Program-made: the position numbers and the translations under genes
Notes under the pieces: model-generated
What the model was told of the DNA's origin: nothing
The model's input: the letters and a program-made list of their open reading frames with translations, nothing else
Database searches by the model: none
Assembly: GCF_020510585.1 (NCBI RefSeq)
Contig: NZ_CP075190.1
Location: 2,788,001-2,852,000 of the forward strand
Length of the DNA: 64,000 nucleotides
Reading direction: 5' to 3'
DNA from: Ferribacterium limneticum
GTDB lineage: Bacteria; Pseudomonadota; Gammaproteobacteria; Burkholderiales; Rhodocyclaceae
In this document: piece by piece, positions 53,517 to 62,322 of the stretch
How positions within the stretch are numbered: position 1 is the stretch's first letter
Layout of the letters: the number at the start of each line of letters is the position of its first letter

Positions 53517-56115
53517 ACATCTCGACGGTAGCCGCCTGTTCCACAAACTCCGGAATCTGGTCGAAGTTCATGTAGCGATACACTTCAGCAGACTTGGCGT
53601 TCACCAGCTTGATCTGCTCCATGTATTCCGGCACCGTTACGATGCGGCCAGCCAGGGCGCACATGGCGGCCAGTTCGGCGGAGCCCAGATAAACCTGGGT
53701 ATCGATGCCGAGGCGGTTCGGGAAGTTGCGCGTCGAGGTGGAGATCGCAGTCGAGCCCTTGCGGATCTGGGCCTGGTTGCCCATGCACAGCGAGCAGCCC
53801 GGCATTTCCATGCGCGCGCCAGACTTGCCGAGGACGCCGTAGTAGCCTTCTTCGGTCAGGATCAGCGCATCCATCTTGGTCGGCGGAGCGACCCACAGAC
53901 GGGTCGGGATGTCGGACTTGCCTTCGAGAACCTTGGCGGCAGCACGGAAGTGGCCGATGTTGGTCATGCAGGAGCCAATGAAGACTTCGTCGATCTTGGC
54001 GCCGGCGACTTCGGAGAGGATCTTGACGTCGTCCGGGTCGTTCGGGCAGGCCAGGATCGGCTCGGTGACTTCGGCCAGATCGATTTCGATGACCGCAGCG
54101 TACTGGGCGTTGGCATCAGCCTTGAGCAGCGTACCGTTGGCGATCCAGTCTTCCATGGCGTTGATGCGACGCTTCAGGGTGCGAGCATCGGCATAGCCTT
54201 CGGCGATCATCCACTTCATCAAGGTGATGTTCGAACGCATGTACTCGACGATCGGTTCCTTGTTCAGGGCGATGGCGCAAGCAGCAGCAGAACGCTCGGC
54301 GGCGGCGTCGGACAGTTCGAAGGCCTGTTCGACCTTGAGATCCGGCAGACCTTCGATTTCGAGGATGCGGCCAGAGAAGACGTTCTTCTTGCCCTTCTTC
54401 TCGACGGTCAGCAGGCCAGCCTTGATGGCGTAGAGCGGAATGGCGTTGACCAGGTCGCGCAGGGTGATGCCAGGCTGCATCTTGCCGGAGAAGCGGACCA
54501 GCACGGATTCCGGCATGTCCAGCGGCATGACGCCGGTGGCGGCGGCAAAGGCGACCAGACCGGAACCGGCCGGGAAGGAGATGCCGATCGGGAAACGGGT
54601 GTGCGAGTCACCGCCGGTACCGACGGTATCCGGCAGCAGCAGGCGGTTCAGCCAGGAGTGGATGACGCCGTCGCCCGGACGCAGCGCAACGCCGCCACGG
54701 GTCGAGATGAAGGACGGCAGTTCGCGGTGCATCTTGACGTCGACCAGCTTCGGATAGGCGGCGGTGTGGCAGAACGACTGCATGACCAAGTCGGCGGAGA
54801 AGCCGAGGCAGGCCAGGTCCTTCAGTTCGTCGCGGGTCATCGGGCCGGTGGTGTCTTGCGAACCAACGGTGGTCATCTTCGGCTCGCAGTAGGTGCCCGG
54901 CAGGATGCCGGTCACACCGCAGGCCTTGCCGACCATCTTCTGGGCCAGCGAGTAGCCCTTGCCGTCGTCGGCCGGGTTTTGCGGCAGACGGAACAGAGTG
55001 CTTTGCGGCAGACCGAGGAATTCGCGGGCCTTGGTGGTCAGGCCACGGCCGATGATCAGCGGAATCCGGCCGCCGGCACGGACTTCGTCCATGATCACCA
55101 GAGTCTTCAGTTGCGATTCGGCGATCACGGCACCGTTCTTGGCGGCGGTGACCTTGCCGGTGGCCTGATCGACCTTCAGTTCGATCTCGTCGCCCATGTC
55201 CATCGCGCTGCAATCGATTTCGATCGGCAGGGCACCGGCATCTTCCATCGTATTGAAGAAGATCGGGGCGATCTTGGAACCGAGGCAGAAACCACCGAAA
55301 CGCTTGTTCGGGACGAAAGGAATGTCTTCGCCGGTGAACCACAGCACGGAGTTGGTGGCGGACTTGCGGGAAGAACCGGTACCGACCACGTCACCAACGT
55401 AGGCGATCAGGTTGCCCTTGGCAGCCAGCGCTTCGAGTTGCTTCAACGGGCCACGGGTACCCGGCTCGTCGGCTTCGATGCCCGGACGCGGGTTCTTGAG
55501 CATGGCCAGGGCGTGCAACGGGATGTCGGGACGCGACCAGGCATCCGGGGCCGGCGACAGGTCGTCGGTATTGGTTTCGCCGGTGACCTTGAAAACGGTC
55601 AGCTTCTGCGAAGCCGGGACTTCCGGACGCGAGGTGAACCACTCGGCGTCAGCCCAGGACTGCATGACCGCCTTGGCGTTGGTGGCAGCGGTGGCATTGG
55701 CCGACTTGGCCAGTTCGGCGACATCGTGGAAGAAGTCGAAAACCAGCAGGGTCTTCTTCAGGCCTTCGGCAGCAACGCTGCCGCAGGTGGCATCACCGAG
55801 CAGGTCGATGAGCGGCTTGACGTTGTAACCGCCGAGCATGGTGCCGAGCAGTTCGGTGGCTTTTTCCTTGGAGATCAGGGCGCAGGCTTCTTCGCCCTTG
55901 GCGACCTTGGCCAGGAACTCGGCCTTGACTTTGGCGGCATCATCGACACCGGCCGGCACGCGGTAGGTGATCAGCTCGACCAGGGCGGCTTCTTCGCCCT
56001 TCGGCGGATTTTTCAGCAGGGCGACCAGTTCGGTGGTCTGTTGCTTCGACAGCGGCAGCGGGGGGATACCGAGGGCTGCACGTTCTGCGACGTGGGCGCG
56101 ATAGGCTTCAAGCAC
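53515..56115 (-). CDS. acnB: Aconitate hydratase B
   Basis: 866 residues (E. coli AcnB 865), with the B-type domain order: N-terminal HEAT-like domain (about 1-160, [26 protein letters not shown]), domain 4 next ([17 protein letters not shown]), then domains 1-3 with cluster cysteines in [10 protein letters not shown] and CSLCMGNQ. It isomerises citrate to isocitrate and may bind mRNA when its cluster is lost. A GTG start at 56115 with GGAAG upstream gives the standard [11 protein letters not shown] beginning; a longer reading is rejected. An AT-rich GTCTTATATA site lies about 105 bases upstream. Confidence 0.95.
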   Translation of the reverse strand: MLEAYRAHVAERAALGIPPLPLSKQQTTELVALLKNPPKGEEAALVELITYRVPAGVDDAAKVKAEFLAKVAKGEEACALISKEKATELLGTMLGGYNVKPLIDLLGDATCGSVAAEGLKKTLLVFDFFHDVAELAKSANATAATNAKAVMQSWADAEWFTSRPEVPASQKLTVFKVTGETNTDDLSPAPDAWSRPDIPLHALAMLKNPRPGIEADEPGTRGPLKQLEALAAKGNLIAYVGDVVGTGSSRKSATNSVLWFTGEDIPFVPNKRFGGFCLGSKIAPIFFNTMEDAGALPIEIDCSAMDMGDEIELKVDQATGKVTAAKNGAVIAESQLKTLVIMDEVRAGGRIPLIIGRGLTTKAREFLGLPQSTLFRLPQNPADDGKGYSLAQKMVGKACGVTGILPGTYCEPKMTTVGSQDTTGPMTRDELKDLACLGFSADLVMQSFCHTAAYPKLVDVKMHRELPSFISTRGGVALRPGDGVIHSWLNRLLLPDTVGTGGDSHTRFPIGISFPAGSGLVAFAAATGVMPLDMPESVLVRFSGKMQPGITLRDLVNAIPLYAIKAGLLTVEKKGKKNVFSGRILEIEGLPDLKVEQAFELSDAAAERSAAACAIALNKEPIVEYMRSNITLMKWMIAEGYADARTLKRRINAMEDWIANGTLLKADANAQYAAVIEIDLAEVTEPILACPNDPDDVKILSEVAGAKIDEVFIGSCMTNIGHFRAAAKVLEGKSDIPTRLWVAPPTKMDALILTEEGYYGVLGKSGARMEMPGCSLCMGNQAQIRKGSTAISTSTRNFPNRLGIDTQVYLGSAELAAMCALAGRIVTVPEYMEQIKLVNAKSAEVYRYMNFDQIPEFVEQAATVEM

Positions 56116-56589
56116 GGCGACTTCCTTTCGTAAAGGGTTGCTCTGGGAAACGAATATTTTACGACAACGGTGACGGCCTGATAGTTCGAAAACAGCTGCC
56201 ACCAATCGTGACTTGCGGGTCTTATATATTTTATATGTTATATCACCTGCAAGGCTAGACCCGGATGGCGCAAAACGCTGGCCAAGGGCAAATCGCCCGA
56301 TCTTTAGGCACAACCGCTAAACGCCTTGTCACTCAATGCATTGCAGCATTTGTCCCGAGCTTATCCACAAGCTTGTCCGACCCGAATGGGGATAAAGACT
56401 GCCGATTGTCGAACCATGCACATCGTGGCGATATTTACCGGTAGTTCCCTTTGGCGAAATTGGCCAAATGTGCTTCAGGCGGTTTTGCTCATGGGAACAT
56501 CAGTTCAGAGAGGCACTCTAAACAGAAAGCTGATTAGTACCTGCCCTGCAAACCAAAATCAAATTGTCGGGCTGGTGTAGGAGAGAGTC
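56116..56589. other. acnB upstream region
   Basis: 474 bases. Near acnB it is AT-rich, with GTCTTATATA (56219-56228) and several TATA-type -10 candidates. A lone consensus DnaA box TTATCCACA is at 56361-56369. The end carries the RBS of the small gene at 56590. I see no convincing further gene. Confidence 0.55.
56219..56228. promoter_or_regulatory. Half-site like the mdh palindrome, upstream of acnB
   Basis: GTCTTATATA, identical to ten consecutive bases of TGTCTTATATAAGACA before mdh. Its second arm is degenerate (ATTTTATATGTTATATC). Confidence 0.45.
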
Positions 56590-56775
56590 ATGGGTTTCAT
56601 TCGTTCAAATAGCGTAATCGCCAATGCGGTTGAACGCGGATTGGCAGTGGCATTGCTGTTGGATGTGAGGGCCGGAGCGAAAGCGATGAGCGGCGCTGGC
56701 GTACCAATCTCGGTCGCATTACGGGTTTTGCTACATCCGGCACAACGCCGAACCAACGACTGGGTGCATGAGTAA
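56590..56775 (+). CDS. Small conserved-type protein of unknown function
   Basis: 61 residues, starting at ATG 56590 with a strong GGAGAGAG a few bases upstream. The sequence (MGFIRSNSVIANAVERGLAVALLLD, GAGVPISVALRVLLHPAQRR, DW) resembles short betaproteobacterial proteins of similar pattern, basic with a helix and an R-R-x-x-DW end. Function unknown. It does not overlap any other likely gene. Confidence 0.55.
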   Translation: MGFIRSNSVIANAVERGLAVALLLDVRAGAKAMSGAGVPISVALRVLLHPAQRRTNDWVHE

Positions 56776-57015
56776 TATCCATCTCTATTTGGCGCTCTTT
56801 GAAGTCAAGGACAACGACGCCCGCGGGCGCTTTCCGGAAGGCTGGATGGCGCCGAAGCCTTACCTGCGCTACGTTCATCAGCCGCATCAAGCTTGCTACG
56901 GTCAACTGGAAAAATCTTCAAATTTTGGAATTTTCGTTTTGTTCCGCGCCCATCGACGTATCGCGGGATGCCCAGTGCTAAGCCGGTCAGGCTGCTCGAA
57001 ACAGACCAGGCCCGG
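56776..57015. other. Intergenic region with a motif copy
   Basis: 240 bases between the 61-residue gene and the cysM stop. It contains copy 12 of the dispersed motif. An in-frame reading 56768-57043 is possible but overlaps both neighbours and I do not accept it. No clear cysM terminator. Confidence 0.5.
56897..56933 (+). repeat. ACGGTCAAC dispersed motif, copy 12 (intergenic)
   Basis: TACGGTCAACTGG, a five-A tract, TCTTC, AAATTTTGGAATT: core exact (56898-56906), both A/T tracts long. Confidence 0.75.
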
Positions 57016-57927
57016 TCACTGCCACATCCCGGTTGACACGTAACGCTCCCCGGTGTCGCTGAGTACGGTGACCAGCAGGTGCCGCTCGCCATCGTTGGCC
57101 AGGCGCAGGGCAACTTCGACAAACGCCCCCGAGGAGGGACCGACGTAGAGGCCGATGCCGGCCAGCCGCCGGCACATCGCCAACGCCTGGTCGAGGCTGA
57201 CCGGGTAGCGCCGGTTGATCAAGTTCTGGTCGAGCAAGGGCGGCACGATATCGCCGGGCTGGCCCAAGGGCTTCAGGCCTTCGATGCCGGGAAAGGTTTC
57301 GGGAATGGCCGCAGCGATCAGCAAGCCCGGATTTTCCCGGCGCAAGCGGCGACCGACACCGGTCAGCGTGCCGCCGGTACCAACGCCAACGATCAGCGCG
57401 TCCGGCGCACCGAGGCCGCGTTCGGCCAGCTGGGTGACGATTTCCTCGCCGGTCCCTTCGAAGTGCGCCTGCCAGTTGTCTTCGTTGGCGTACTGGTCGC
57501 ACAGCCAGTAGCGTTCGGGCTGCTCGGCGGCCAGGCGGTGGGCGGTGCGCAGAGCATGGTCGTAGCCCTCAAGCGGATCGGTCAGCACCAACTCGGCGCC
57601 GTAGGCGCGCATCCGGTCCAGCCGCTCCCGACTGGCGTTGCCGGGAACGACCAGAGTGACCGGTATGCCAAGCGCGGCGCCGAACATGGCGTAGGAGATA
57701 CCGGCGTTGCCCGACGAGGAGTCGAGCAAGCGCCGCTCACCGGCCAACCGTCCATTCGCCCGGGCCTTTAGCAGCATGCGGGCGACCGGCCGATCCTTGA
57801 TCGAACCACCCGGGTTCACGCTCTCCAGCTTGGCAAAGAGGCGAACGCCCGGCGCCATCTGGCCGTCAAACGCGATTTCGACCAGCGGCGTATGACCGAC
57901 CGCGGCGAGCAGGGCAGCGGCACTCAT
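57016..57927 (-). CDS. cysM: Cysteine synthase (CysM/CysK family)
   Basis: 303 residues, PLP fold II. VNPGGSIKDRPVARM carries PLP Lys44, SSGNAG (72-76) binds substrate, and GVGTGGTLTGVGRRLR binds the phosphate. It makes cysteine from an activated serine and a sulfur donor. Coupled by a 4-base ATGA overlap to the carrier/rhodanese/E1 fusion, it may take sulfur from a carrier thiocarboxylate as Mycobacterium tuberculosis CysM does; the actual donor is inference. It is the last gene of the sulfur operon. Confidence 0.88.
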   Translation of the reverse strand: MSAAALLAAVGHTPLVEIAFDGQMAPGVRLFAKLESVNPGGSIKDRPVARMLLKARANGRLAGERRLLDSSSGNAGISYAMFGAALGIPVTLVVPGNASRERLDRMRAYGAELVLTDPLEGYDHALRTAHRLAAEQPERYWLCDQYANEDNWQAHFEGTGEEIVTQLAERGLGAPDALIVGVGTGGTLTGVGRRLRRENPGLLIAAAIPETFPGIEGLKPLGQPGDIVPPLLDQNLINRRYPVSLDQALAMCRRLAGIGLYVGPSSGAFVEVALRLANDGERHLLVTVLSDTGERYVSTGMWQ

Positions 57928-59384
57928 GCCGCCCTCTGGCAGAAGGCGGCGTAGTCGACATAGCCGGGAAAGGCGCCATGGTCGCCGCAGTAAGCACAGA
58001 GCGGGTTGGCTTGCAGGTCGTACTCGTCAAAGCGGCCGGGCAATGCGTCGTAGCAGAGCAGACGGCCAACCAGCGGGTTGCCCAGGCCGAGCAGAATCTT
58101 GAGCGCCTCGACTGCTTCGAGCAAGCCGATCACACCGGGCAGGACGCCAAGCACGCCAGCCTCGGCGCAGGAAGGCGCCAGTTCCGGCGGTGGCGGCTCG
58201 GGATAAAGGCAGCGGTAGCAAGGGCCACGGCGTTCCCCGTAGCCCGGCCAGAAAACCGTGACCTGGCCTTCGAAGCGGTAGACCGAGCCGTGGATGTTGG
58301 GAATATCGAGCTTCACACAGGCATCGTTGACCAGATAGCGGGTCGGAAAATTGTCGGAGCCATCGACTACCAGGTCGTAGCCGGCGAAAATATGCTCGAC
58401 GTTGGCGCTCGACAGACGCTCCGCATAGGTTTCAACGCGGATCCCCGGATTCAGCGCCAGCAAGCTGGCCCGCGCCGAGTCCACCTTCAGTTGCCCGATG
58501 CGGCCATGGGTGTGCAACACCTGGCGCTGCAGATTGCTACGGTCAACCCGGTCGTCGTCGATAATTCCAAGGGTGCCGACGCCGGCTGCCGCCAGGTAAA
58601 GGGCGGCAGGACAACCGAGGCCGCCGGCGCCGACCAGCAGCACCTTGCTGTTCAGCAATCGGGCCTGACCCGCCTCCCCCACCTCCGGCATCAACAGATG
58701 CCGGCTGTAGCGTTCCCGGTCCTCGCTGTTCAGCATTTGCGGTGCCTCGCCGGGCAGGCCTTCAGCCTTCCAGCGCGCATAGCCGCCGGCCACCGAAGCC
58801 ACTTGCCGGTAGCCCAGTTGCAGCAAATCATCGGCCGCGAACAGGGAGCGTACACCGCCGCCGCACAAGGTCATCACCGGGCGGTTGAAATCGGGAACGG
58901 CCGATTCGACGCGCAGTTCGAGAAAGCCCCGATTGAGGTGCAAGGCGCCGGGCGGACTGCCCTCGGCCACTTCTTCCGGCTCGCGCACATCGATCAGCAC
59001 GGCGCCCGCGGCCTGGCGAGCCAGGGCCTGGGCCGGCGTCAGCTCCGGAATGCGGGCCCGCAACTCGGCCAGCCGCCGCTCCTTGCCTCCGGCCCCGCCG
59101 GCCACGGCGGGAACGATGGCGACTACGGCGCCAGCCTTGACCGGCGTAACCAGCCCGTGCAGCACCCGGATATTGTCGGGACCGAGATAAATATTGACGA
59201 ACTGGCGCAATTCGCCGTCCGGCGACATGACCCGTTCGAGAATGCCGGGGTAGGCGTTACCGAGGGCGACCAAGGCCTCGCCGACACTGTTCGCCTCTAC
59301 GGCAACCTTATCGGCGCCATTGGTATAGCTGCGCAGCGGCGTAGGAATGCGGATGGTGACCGTATCTTCGGGATGTTCAGCCAT
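57924..59384 (-). CDS. Sulfur-carrier / rhodanese / E1-like adenylyltransferase fusion
   Basis: 486 residues in three domains. 1-100: ThiS/MoaD/CysO-like ubiquitin-fold carrier (TVTIRIPTPLRSYTNG, VNIYLGPDNIRVLHGLVTPVKAGAVVAIVPAVAGGAGG) with GG at 96-97 and 99-100. About 115-215: rhodanese, active Cys174 in LCGGGVRS. About 220-486: MoeB/ThiF-like E1 with GAGGLG (252-257), DGSDN, CYRC (389, 392), CAYC (463, 466) and a candidate catalytic Cys406. The E1 would adenylate a C-terminal GG, but here the GG is internal, so cleavage or in-chain chemistry is needed. ATG 59384 follows GAGGAGG. It overlaps the JAMM gene by 8 bases and cysM by 4. Confidence 0.85.
   Translation of the reverse strand: MAEHPEDTVTIRIPTPLRSYTNGADKVAVEANSVGEALVALGNAYPGILERVMSPDGELRQFVNIYLGPDNIRVLHGLVTPVKAGAVVAIVPAVAGGAGGKERRLAELRARIPELTPAQALARQAAGAVLIDVREPEEVAEGSPPGALHLNRGFLELRVESAVPDFNRPVMTLCGGGVRSLFAADDLLQLGYRQVASVAGGYARWKAEGLPGEAPQMLNSEDRERYSRHLLMPEVGEAGQARLLNSKVLLVGAGGLGCPAALYLAAAGVGTLGIIDDDRVDRSNLQRQVLHTHGRIGQLKVDSARASLLALNPGIRVETYAERLSSANVEHIFAGYDLVVDGSDNFPTRYLVNDACVKLDIPNIHGSVYRFEGQVTVFWPGYGERRGPCYRCLYPEPPPPELAPSCAEAGVLGVLPGVIGLLEAVEALKILLGLGNPLVGRLLCYDALPGRFDEYDLQANPLCAYCGDHGAFPGYVDYAAFCQRAA
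58539..58547 (+). repeat. ACGGTCAAC 9-mer, copy 13 (inside the E1 domain, core only)
   Basis: CTACGGTCAACCCGG with no A/T tracts. The residues it encodes (DRVDRSNLQRQ on the minus strand) are invariant in E1 enzymes, so this is probably chance or a weak copy. Confidence 0.35.
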
Positions 59385-59799
59385 GGTGAACCTCCTCTTC
59401 ATAAAAATCGTGATCGGCGAGGCGCCACGACCGGATGTCGACCACGCCGCCAGCCGTCACTGACAGGATCAAATAGGACCAGCCTGGCCACGCCATCTGC
59501 CGGTCCGTTTCGCTCGGACGGGCCGGATGGTCAGGGTGCGTGTGCCAAACCCCGATCACCTTGATTCCGGCTGCCGCGGCGGCCTCCTCGGCGGCCAGAT
59601 AATCGAGTGGGTCGAGTTCGAAACGGTCAGCCGCACGCTCCCGGTTCAGGTTTCGCGCCGGGTGCTGGGAAACGACCTGGCAAAATTCCTCTCCGTTCAG
59701 CCCCAGGAGCAGGCCGCAGGTTTCATCCGGATAGCCGGTACCGGCCCGGGTTTCAAGCTCGGCACGGATTCCGGGCGGAATCAGGAGAACGCCATGCAT
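59377..59799 (-). CDS. JAMM/Mov34 metallopeptidase (Mec-like)
   Basis: 140 residues. Zn site: Glu26 in DETCGLLLG and the HTHPDHPARPSETD motif (His86, His88, Ser96, Asp99), a complete JAMM. In M. tuberculosis the related Mec removes cysteine from CysO-Cys. Here it may release cysteine, and might also cut after the internal diglycine of the adjacent fusion; that second role is inference. ATG 59799 with ATGAGG 6 bases upstream is preferred over in-frame GTG 59814. The stop overlaps the fusion gene by 8 bases. Confidence 0.88.
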   Translation of the reverse strand: MHGVLLIPPGIRAELETRAGTGYPDETCGLLLGLNGEEFCQVVSQHPARNLNRERAADRFELDPLDYLAAEEAAAAAGIKVIGVWHTHPDHPARPSETDRQMAWPGWSYLILSVTAGGVVDIRSWRLADHDFYEEEVHHG

Positions 59800-59878
59800 C
59801 GCGGTCCTCATCACTTACTCAGAATTGGCCCCGAGCGAAGCGATGCAAGTTCTACGAGCGGGAACGGCTGCCCCTCTT

Positions 59879-60199
59879 TTAGTCGAAGCGATTGTCCCTG
59901 ACCTGCACCCTGCCCTTTTCGATCCGCACCGGAAAGGTGGCGACCGGCTCGTAAGCCGGTGGCGACAGGGCTTCGCCGGTGACCAGCGAGAAACGCGCCT
60001 GATGGCGCGGACAGGTGATTTCCAGCCCGTTCAACTGGCCATTGGACAGCGTTTCGGACTCGTGGCTACAGAGATCCTCGATCGCATAAAAGCGGCCGTC
60101 GACGTTGAAAACGGCCATTTCCACACCGTCGACTTCGACTCGGCGGCAACTGCCGGGGAGGAATTCAGCTTCGGCAGCGACATCGATCCATTCGGTCAT
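59879..60199 (-). CDS. Rieske-type 2Fe-2S ferredoxin
   Basis: 106 residues, single Rieske domain: CSHE (Cys44, His46) and CPRHQARF (Cys63, His66) bind the cluster. Such small proteins accompany SUF operons in several phyla and act as electron donors or in cluster delivery; the role here is unproven. It lies 25 bases after sufT on the same strand. Confidence 0.9.
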   Translation of the reverse strand: MTEWIDVAAEAEFLPGSCRRVEVDGVEMAVFNVDGRFYAIEDLCSHESETLSNGQLNGLEITCPRHQARFSLVTGEALSPPAYEPVATFPVRIEKGRVQVRDNRFD

Positions 60200-60224
60200 C
60201 CCGGCTCTCCTTTGTTAGCACCTC

Positions 60225-60602
60225 TCAGACCAGCCCGAGTTCCAGGCGCGCCGCCTCGCTCATCATCTTTTTCGACCAGCGCGGCTCCCAGACCATTTCG
60301 ACCTCAACCTCCTCGACGCCGGGAACCTCGCGTACGGTATTGGCGACCATTTCGGGAAAAGTCTGGGCCACCGGGCAGCCTGGCGCCGTCAGCGTCATCC
60401 GCAGATGGACGTGGCCAGTCTCCGGATTGGCATCGAGCCCGTAGATCAAACCCAGGTCGTAGATATTGACCGGGATTTCCGGGTCATAAATGGTCCGCAG
60501 CACGAAGATGATGTCGCTTTCCAGCTCGCTGTGCGGCGGCAAACGCTCGGCTTCGGCCTGTTCAGCCTGCTCCGCCTTGGACAGCCATTGACGAAAACTC
60601 AT
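60225..60602 (-). CDS. sufT: SufT / MIP18-family (DUF59) Fe-S maturation protein
   Basis: 125 residues. DPEIPVNIYDLGLIYGLD and MTLTAPGCPVAQTFPEMVANTVREVPGVEEVEVEMVWEPRWSKKMMSE are the DUF59 signature with its conserved Cys. SufT helps maturation of Fe-S proteins under high demand. The ATG overlaps the sufU stop by 4 bases and follows GGAGGC. Confidence 0.92.
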   Translation of the reverse strand: MSFRQWLSKAEQAEQAEAERLPPHSELESDIIFVLRTIYDPEIPVNIYDLGLIYGLDANPETGHVHLRMTLTAPGCPVAQTFPEMVANTVREVPGVEEVEVEMVWEPRWSKKMMSEAARLELGLV

Positions 60603-61054
60603 GGGATCGCCTCCGTAGTCACCGGCTGGCTTTCGGCACGCAGCGCGGCATGCAGGGTGTGCCAGGCCAGCGTGGCACATTTGATCCGGCTCGGGAATTC
60701 ACGCACGCCGGCGAGGACCTCCAGCTTGCCCAGTGCCGGGTTGGCTTTCGGCCCCCCGGTCAGCATGGCATGAAAATCGGCAAACAGCGCCTCGGCTTCC
60801 GTCTCGCTACGTCCTTTCAAGGCTTCGGTCATCAGCGAGGCGGACGCCGTTGATATGGCGCAGCCGGCCCCCTCGAAGCGGGCATCTTCGATGACGCCGT
60901 CGGCCACCTTCAGGCGCAAGGTCAGGCGGTCGCCGCACAGCGGATTGAAGCCTTCGGCCTGGTGGCTGGCGTCGGGCAGCGGGCCGAAATTGCGCGGCCG
61001 GCGGCCGTGGTCGACGATCACCTCCTGATACAGATCGCGAAGATCGGCCGTCAT
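60599..61054 (-). CDS. sufU: SufU zinc-dependent sulfurtransferase
   Basis: 151 residues. Zn ligands Cys40 (FNPLCGDR, with Asp42), Cys65 (GAGCAISTASASLM) and Cys126 (IKCATLAWHTL) match SufU, which accepts sulfur from SufS. SufU-type SUF genes are more usual in Firmicutes and Actinobacteria than in Proteobacteria, where SufE is normal. ATG 61054 overlaps the sufS stop by 4 bases; GGGAGAT precedes. Confidence 0.92.
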   Translation of the reverse strand: MTADLRDLYQEVIVDHGRRPRNFGPLPDASHQAEGFNPLCGDRLTLRLKVADGVIEDARFEGAGCAISTASASLMTEALKGRSETEAEALFADFHAMLTGGPKANPALGKLEVLAGVREFPSRIKCATLAWHTLHAALRAESQPVTTEAIP

Positions 61055-62313
61055 CCGAATATCTCCCGTACCTTGGCCAGGCCGTGAAATAGCGCATCGA
61101 CCTCTGGCCGCGTGTTGTAAAGCGCGAATGAAGCGCGAACCGTTGCCGGTACGCCGTAGCGTTCCATCACCGGCATGGCGCAATGATGGCCGGTGCGCAC
61201 GGCGACGCCCTGGGCATCGAGGATGGTGCCGACGTCATGAGGGTGGATGCCGGCCAGCGTGAAGGAGAGGATCGCCCCCTTGTCGCGGGCGGTGCCGATC
61301 TGGCTCAGCCCCGGAAACGCCTTGGCCTTAGCGCTGGCATAGGCCAACAGATCGGCTTCGTGGGCAGCGATGGCGCTCATGCCGACGTTCCGGACGTAGT
61401 CGATGGCGGCACCGAGGCCAATGCCGCCGGCGATATTGGGCGTCCCGGCCTCGAACTTGTAGGGCAGGTCGTTCCAGGTGCTGCCGGCAAAGCTGACCGA
61501 CTTGATCATGTCGCCACCGCCCTGATAGGGCGGCATGGCTTCGAGCCGGGCGAGTTTGGCATAAAGCACCCCGATGCCGGTCGGGCCGTAGAGCTTGTGG
61601 CCGGAAAAGACGTAAAAATCGCAATCGAGGTCGGTCACATCGACCAGCAGATGGGCTACGGCCTGGGCGCCATCGACCAGGACGACGGCGCCGGCCCGAT
61701 GCGCCAGATCAACCAGCGCCTTGACCGGATTGATGCTACCCAGGGCGTTCGACATGTGGGTCAGCGCCACCAGCCGGGTACGCGGGCCGAGCAGGCTGGC
61801 GAACTGCTCGACGATCAGCTGGCCTGCATCGTCGATCGGTGCCACGCGCAGCACGGCGCCGCTACGCTGGCAAAGCAGTTGCCAGGGCACGATGTTGGAA
61901 TGGTGCTCCATTTCGGTGATCAGTATCTCGTCCCCGGCCTGCAGACATTGGCCGTAGCTGCTGGCGACCAGATTGATCGCCTCGGTGGTGCCGCGGGTGA
62001 ACACGATTTCCTCGCGCCCCGGGGCGTGGATGAAGTCGCGCACCTTGTCGCGCGTCGCTTCGTAGGCCTCGGTTGCCTCCTGGCTCAAATGATGGATGCC
62101 GCGGTGAATGTTGGCGTTGTAATGGGCGTAGTAGTGGCGTTCGGCCTCGATGACCGACCACGGCTTCTGGCTGGTCGCGGCGTTGTCGAGATAGACCAGC
62201 GGGTGCTGGTGGACCTCGCGGTGCAGGATGGGGAAATCCTGGCGGCGGCGGATGACGTCGAGGACCGGCGCTTGCTGCGCCACGCTATTCACTGCGGTGA
62301 CCATGCTTGTCAT
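61051..62313 (-). CDS. sufS: Cysteine desulfurase SufS (group II)
   Basis: 420 residues, PLP enzyme. PLP Lys240 in SGHKLYGPTG and the persulfide Cys378 in RTGHHCAMPVMERYG, the group II pattern; HHSNIVPWQLL contains the PLP-stacking His. It takes sulfur from cysteine for Fe-S assembly and passes it to SufU. GGGG lies before ATG 62313; an internal ATG three codons on is possible. It starts 9 bases after sufD. Confidence 0.95.
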   Translation of the reverse strand: MTSMVTAVNSVAQQAPVLDVIRRRQDFPILHREVHQHPLVYLDNAATSQKPWSVIEAERHYYAHYNANIHRGIHHLSQEATEAYEATRDKVRDFIHAPGREEIVFTRGTTEAINLVASSYGQCLQAGDEILITEMEHHSNIVPWQLLCQRSGAVLRVAPIDDAGQLIVEQFASLLGPRTRLVALTHMSNALGSINPVKALVDLAHRAGAVVLVDGAQAVAHLLVDVTDLDCDFYVFSGHKLYGPTGIGVLYAKLARLEAMPPYQGGGDMIKSVSFAGSTWNDLPYKFEAGTPNIAGGIGLGAAIDYVRNVGMSAIAAHEADLLAYASAKAKAFPGLSQIGTARDKGAILSFTLAGIHPHDVGTILDAQGVAVRTGHHCAMPVMERYGVPATVRASFALYNTRPEVDALFHGLAKVREIFG

Positions 62314-62322
62314 GCTGTCCCC

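Noticed and set aside
52915..56133. Very long open frame on the plus strand opposite acnB (over 1000 codons)
   Set aside because: Antisense shadow of a GC-rich gene: low-complexity His/Arg/Gly/Asp composition, no RBS, no family motifs, while acnB on the other strand is complete.
56361..56369. Consensus DnaA box TTATCCACA
   Set aside because: Only one box, with no dnaA, dnaN or AT-rich unwinding region near; not evidence of an origin.
56768..57043. 91-codon frame overlapping the 61-residue gene and the cysM 3' end
   Set aside because: Overlaps both neighbours, no RBS, and half of it is the dispersed motif and antisense of cysM.
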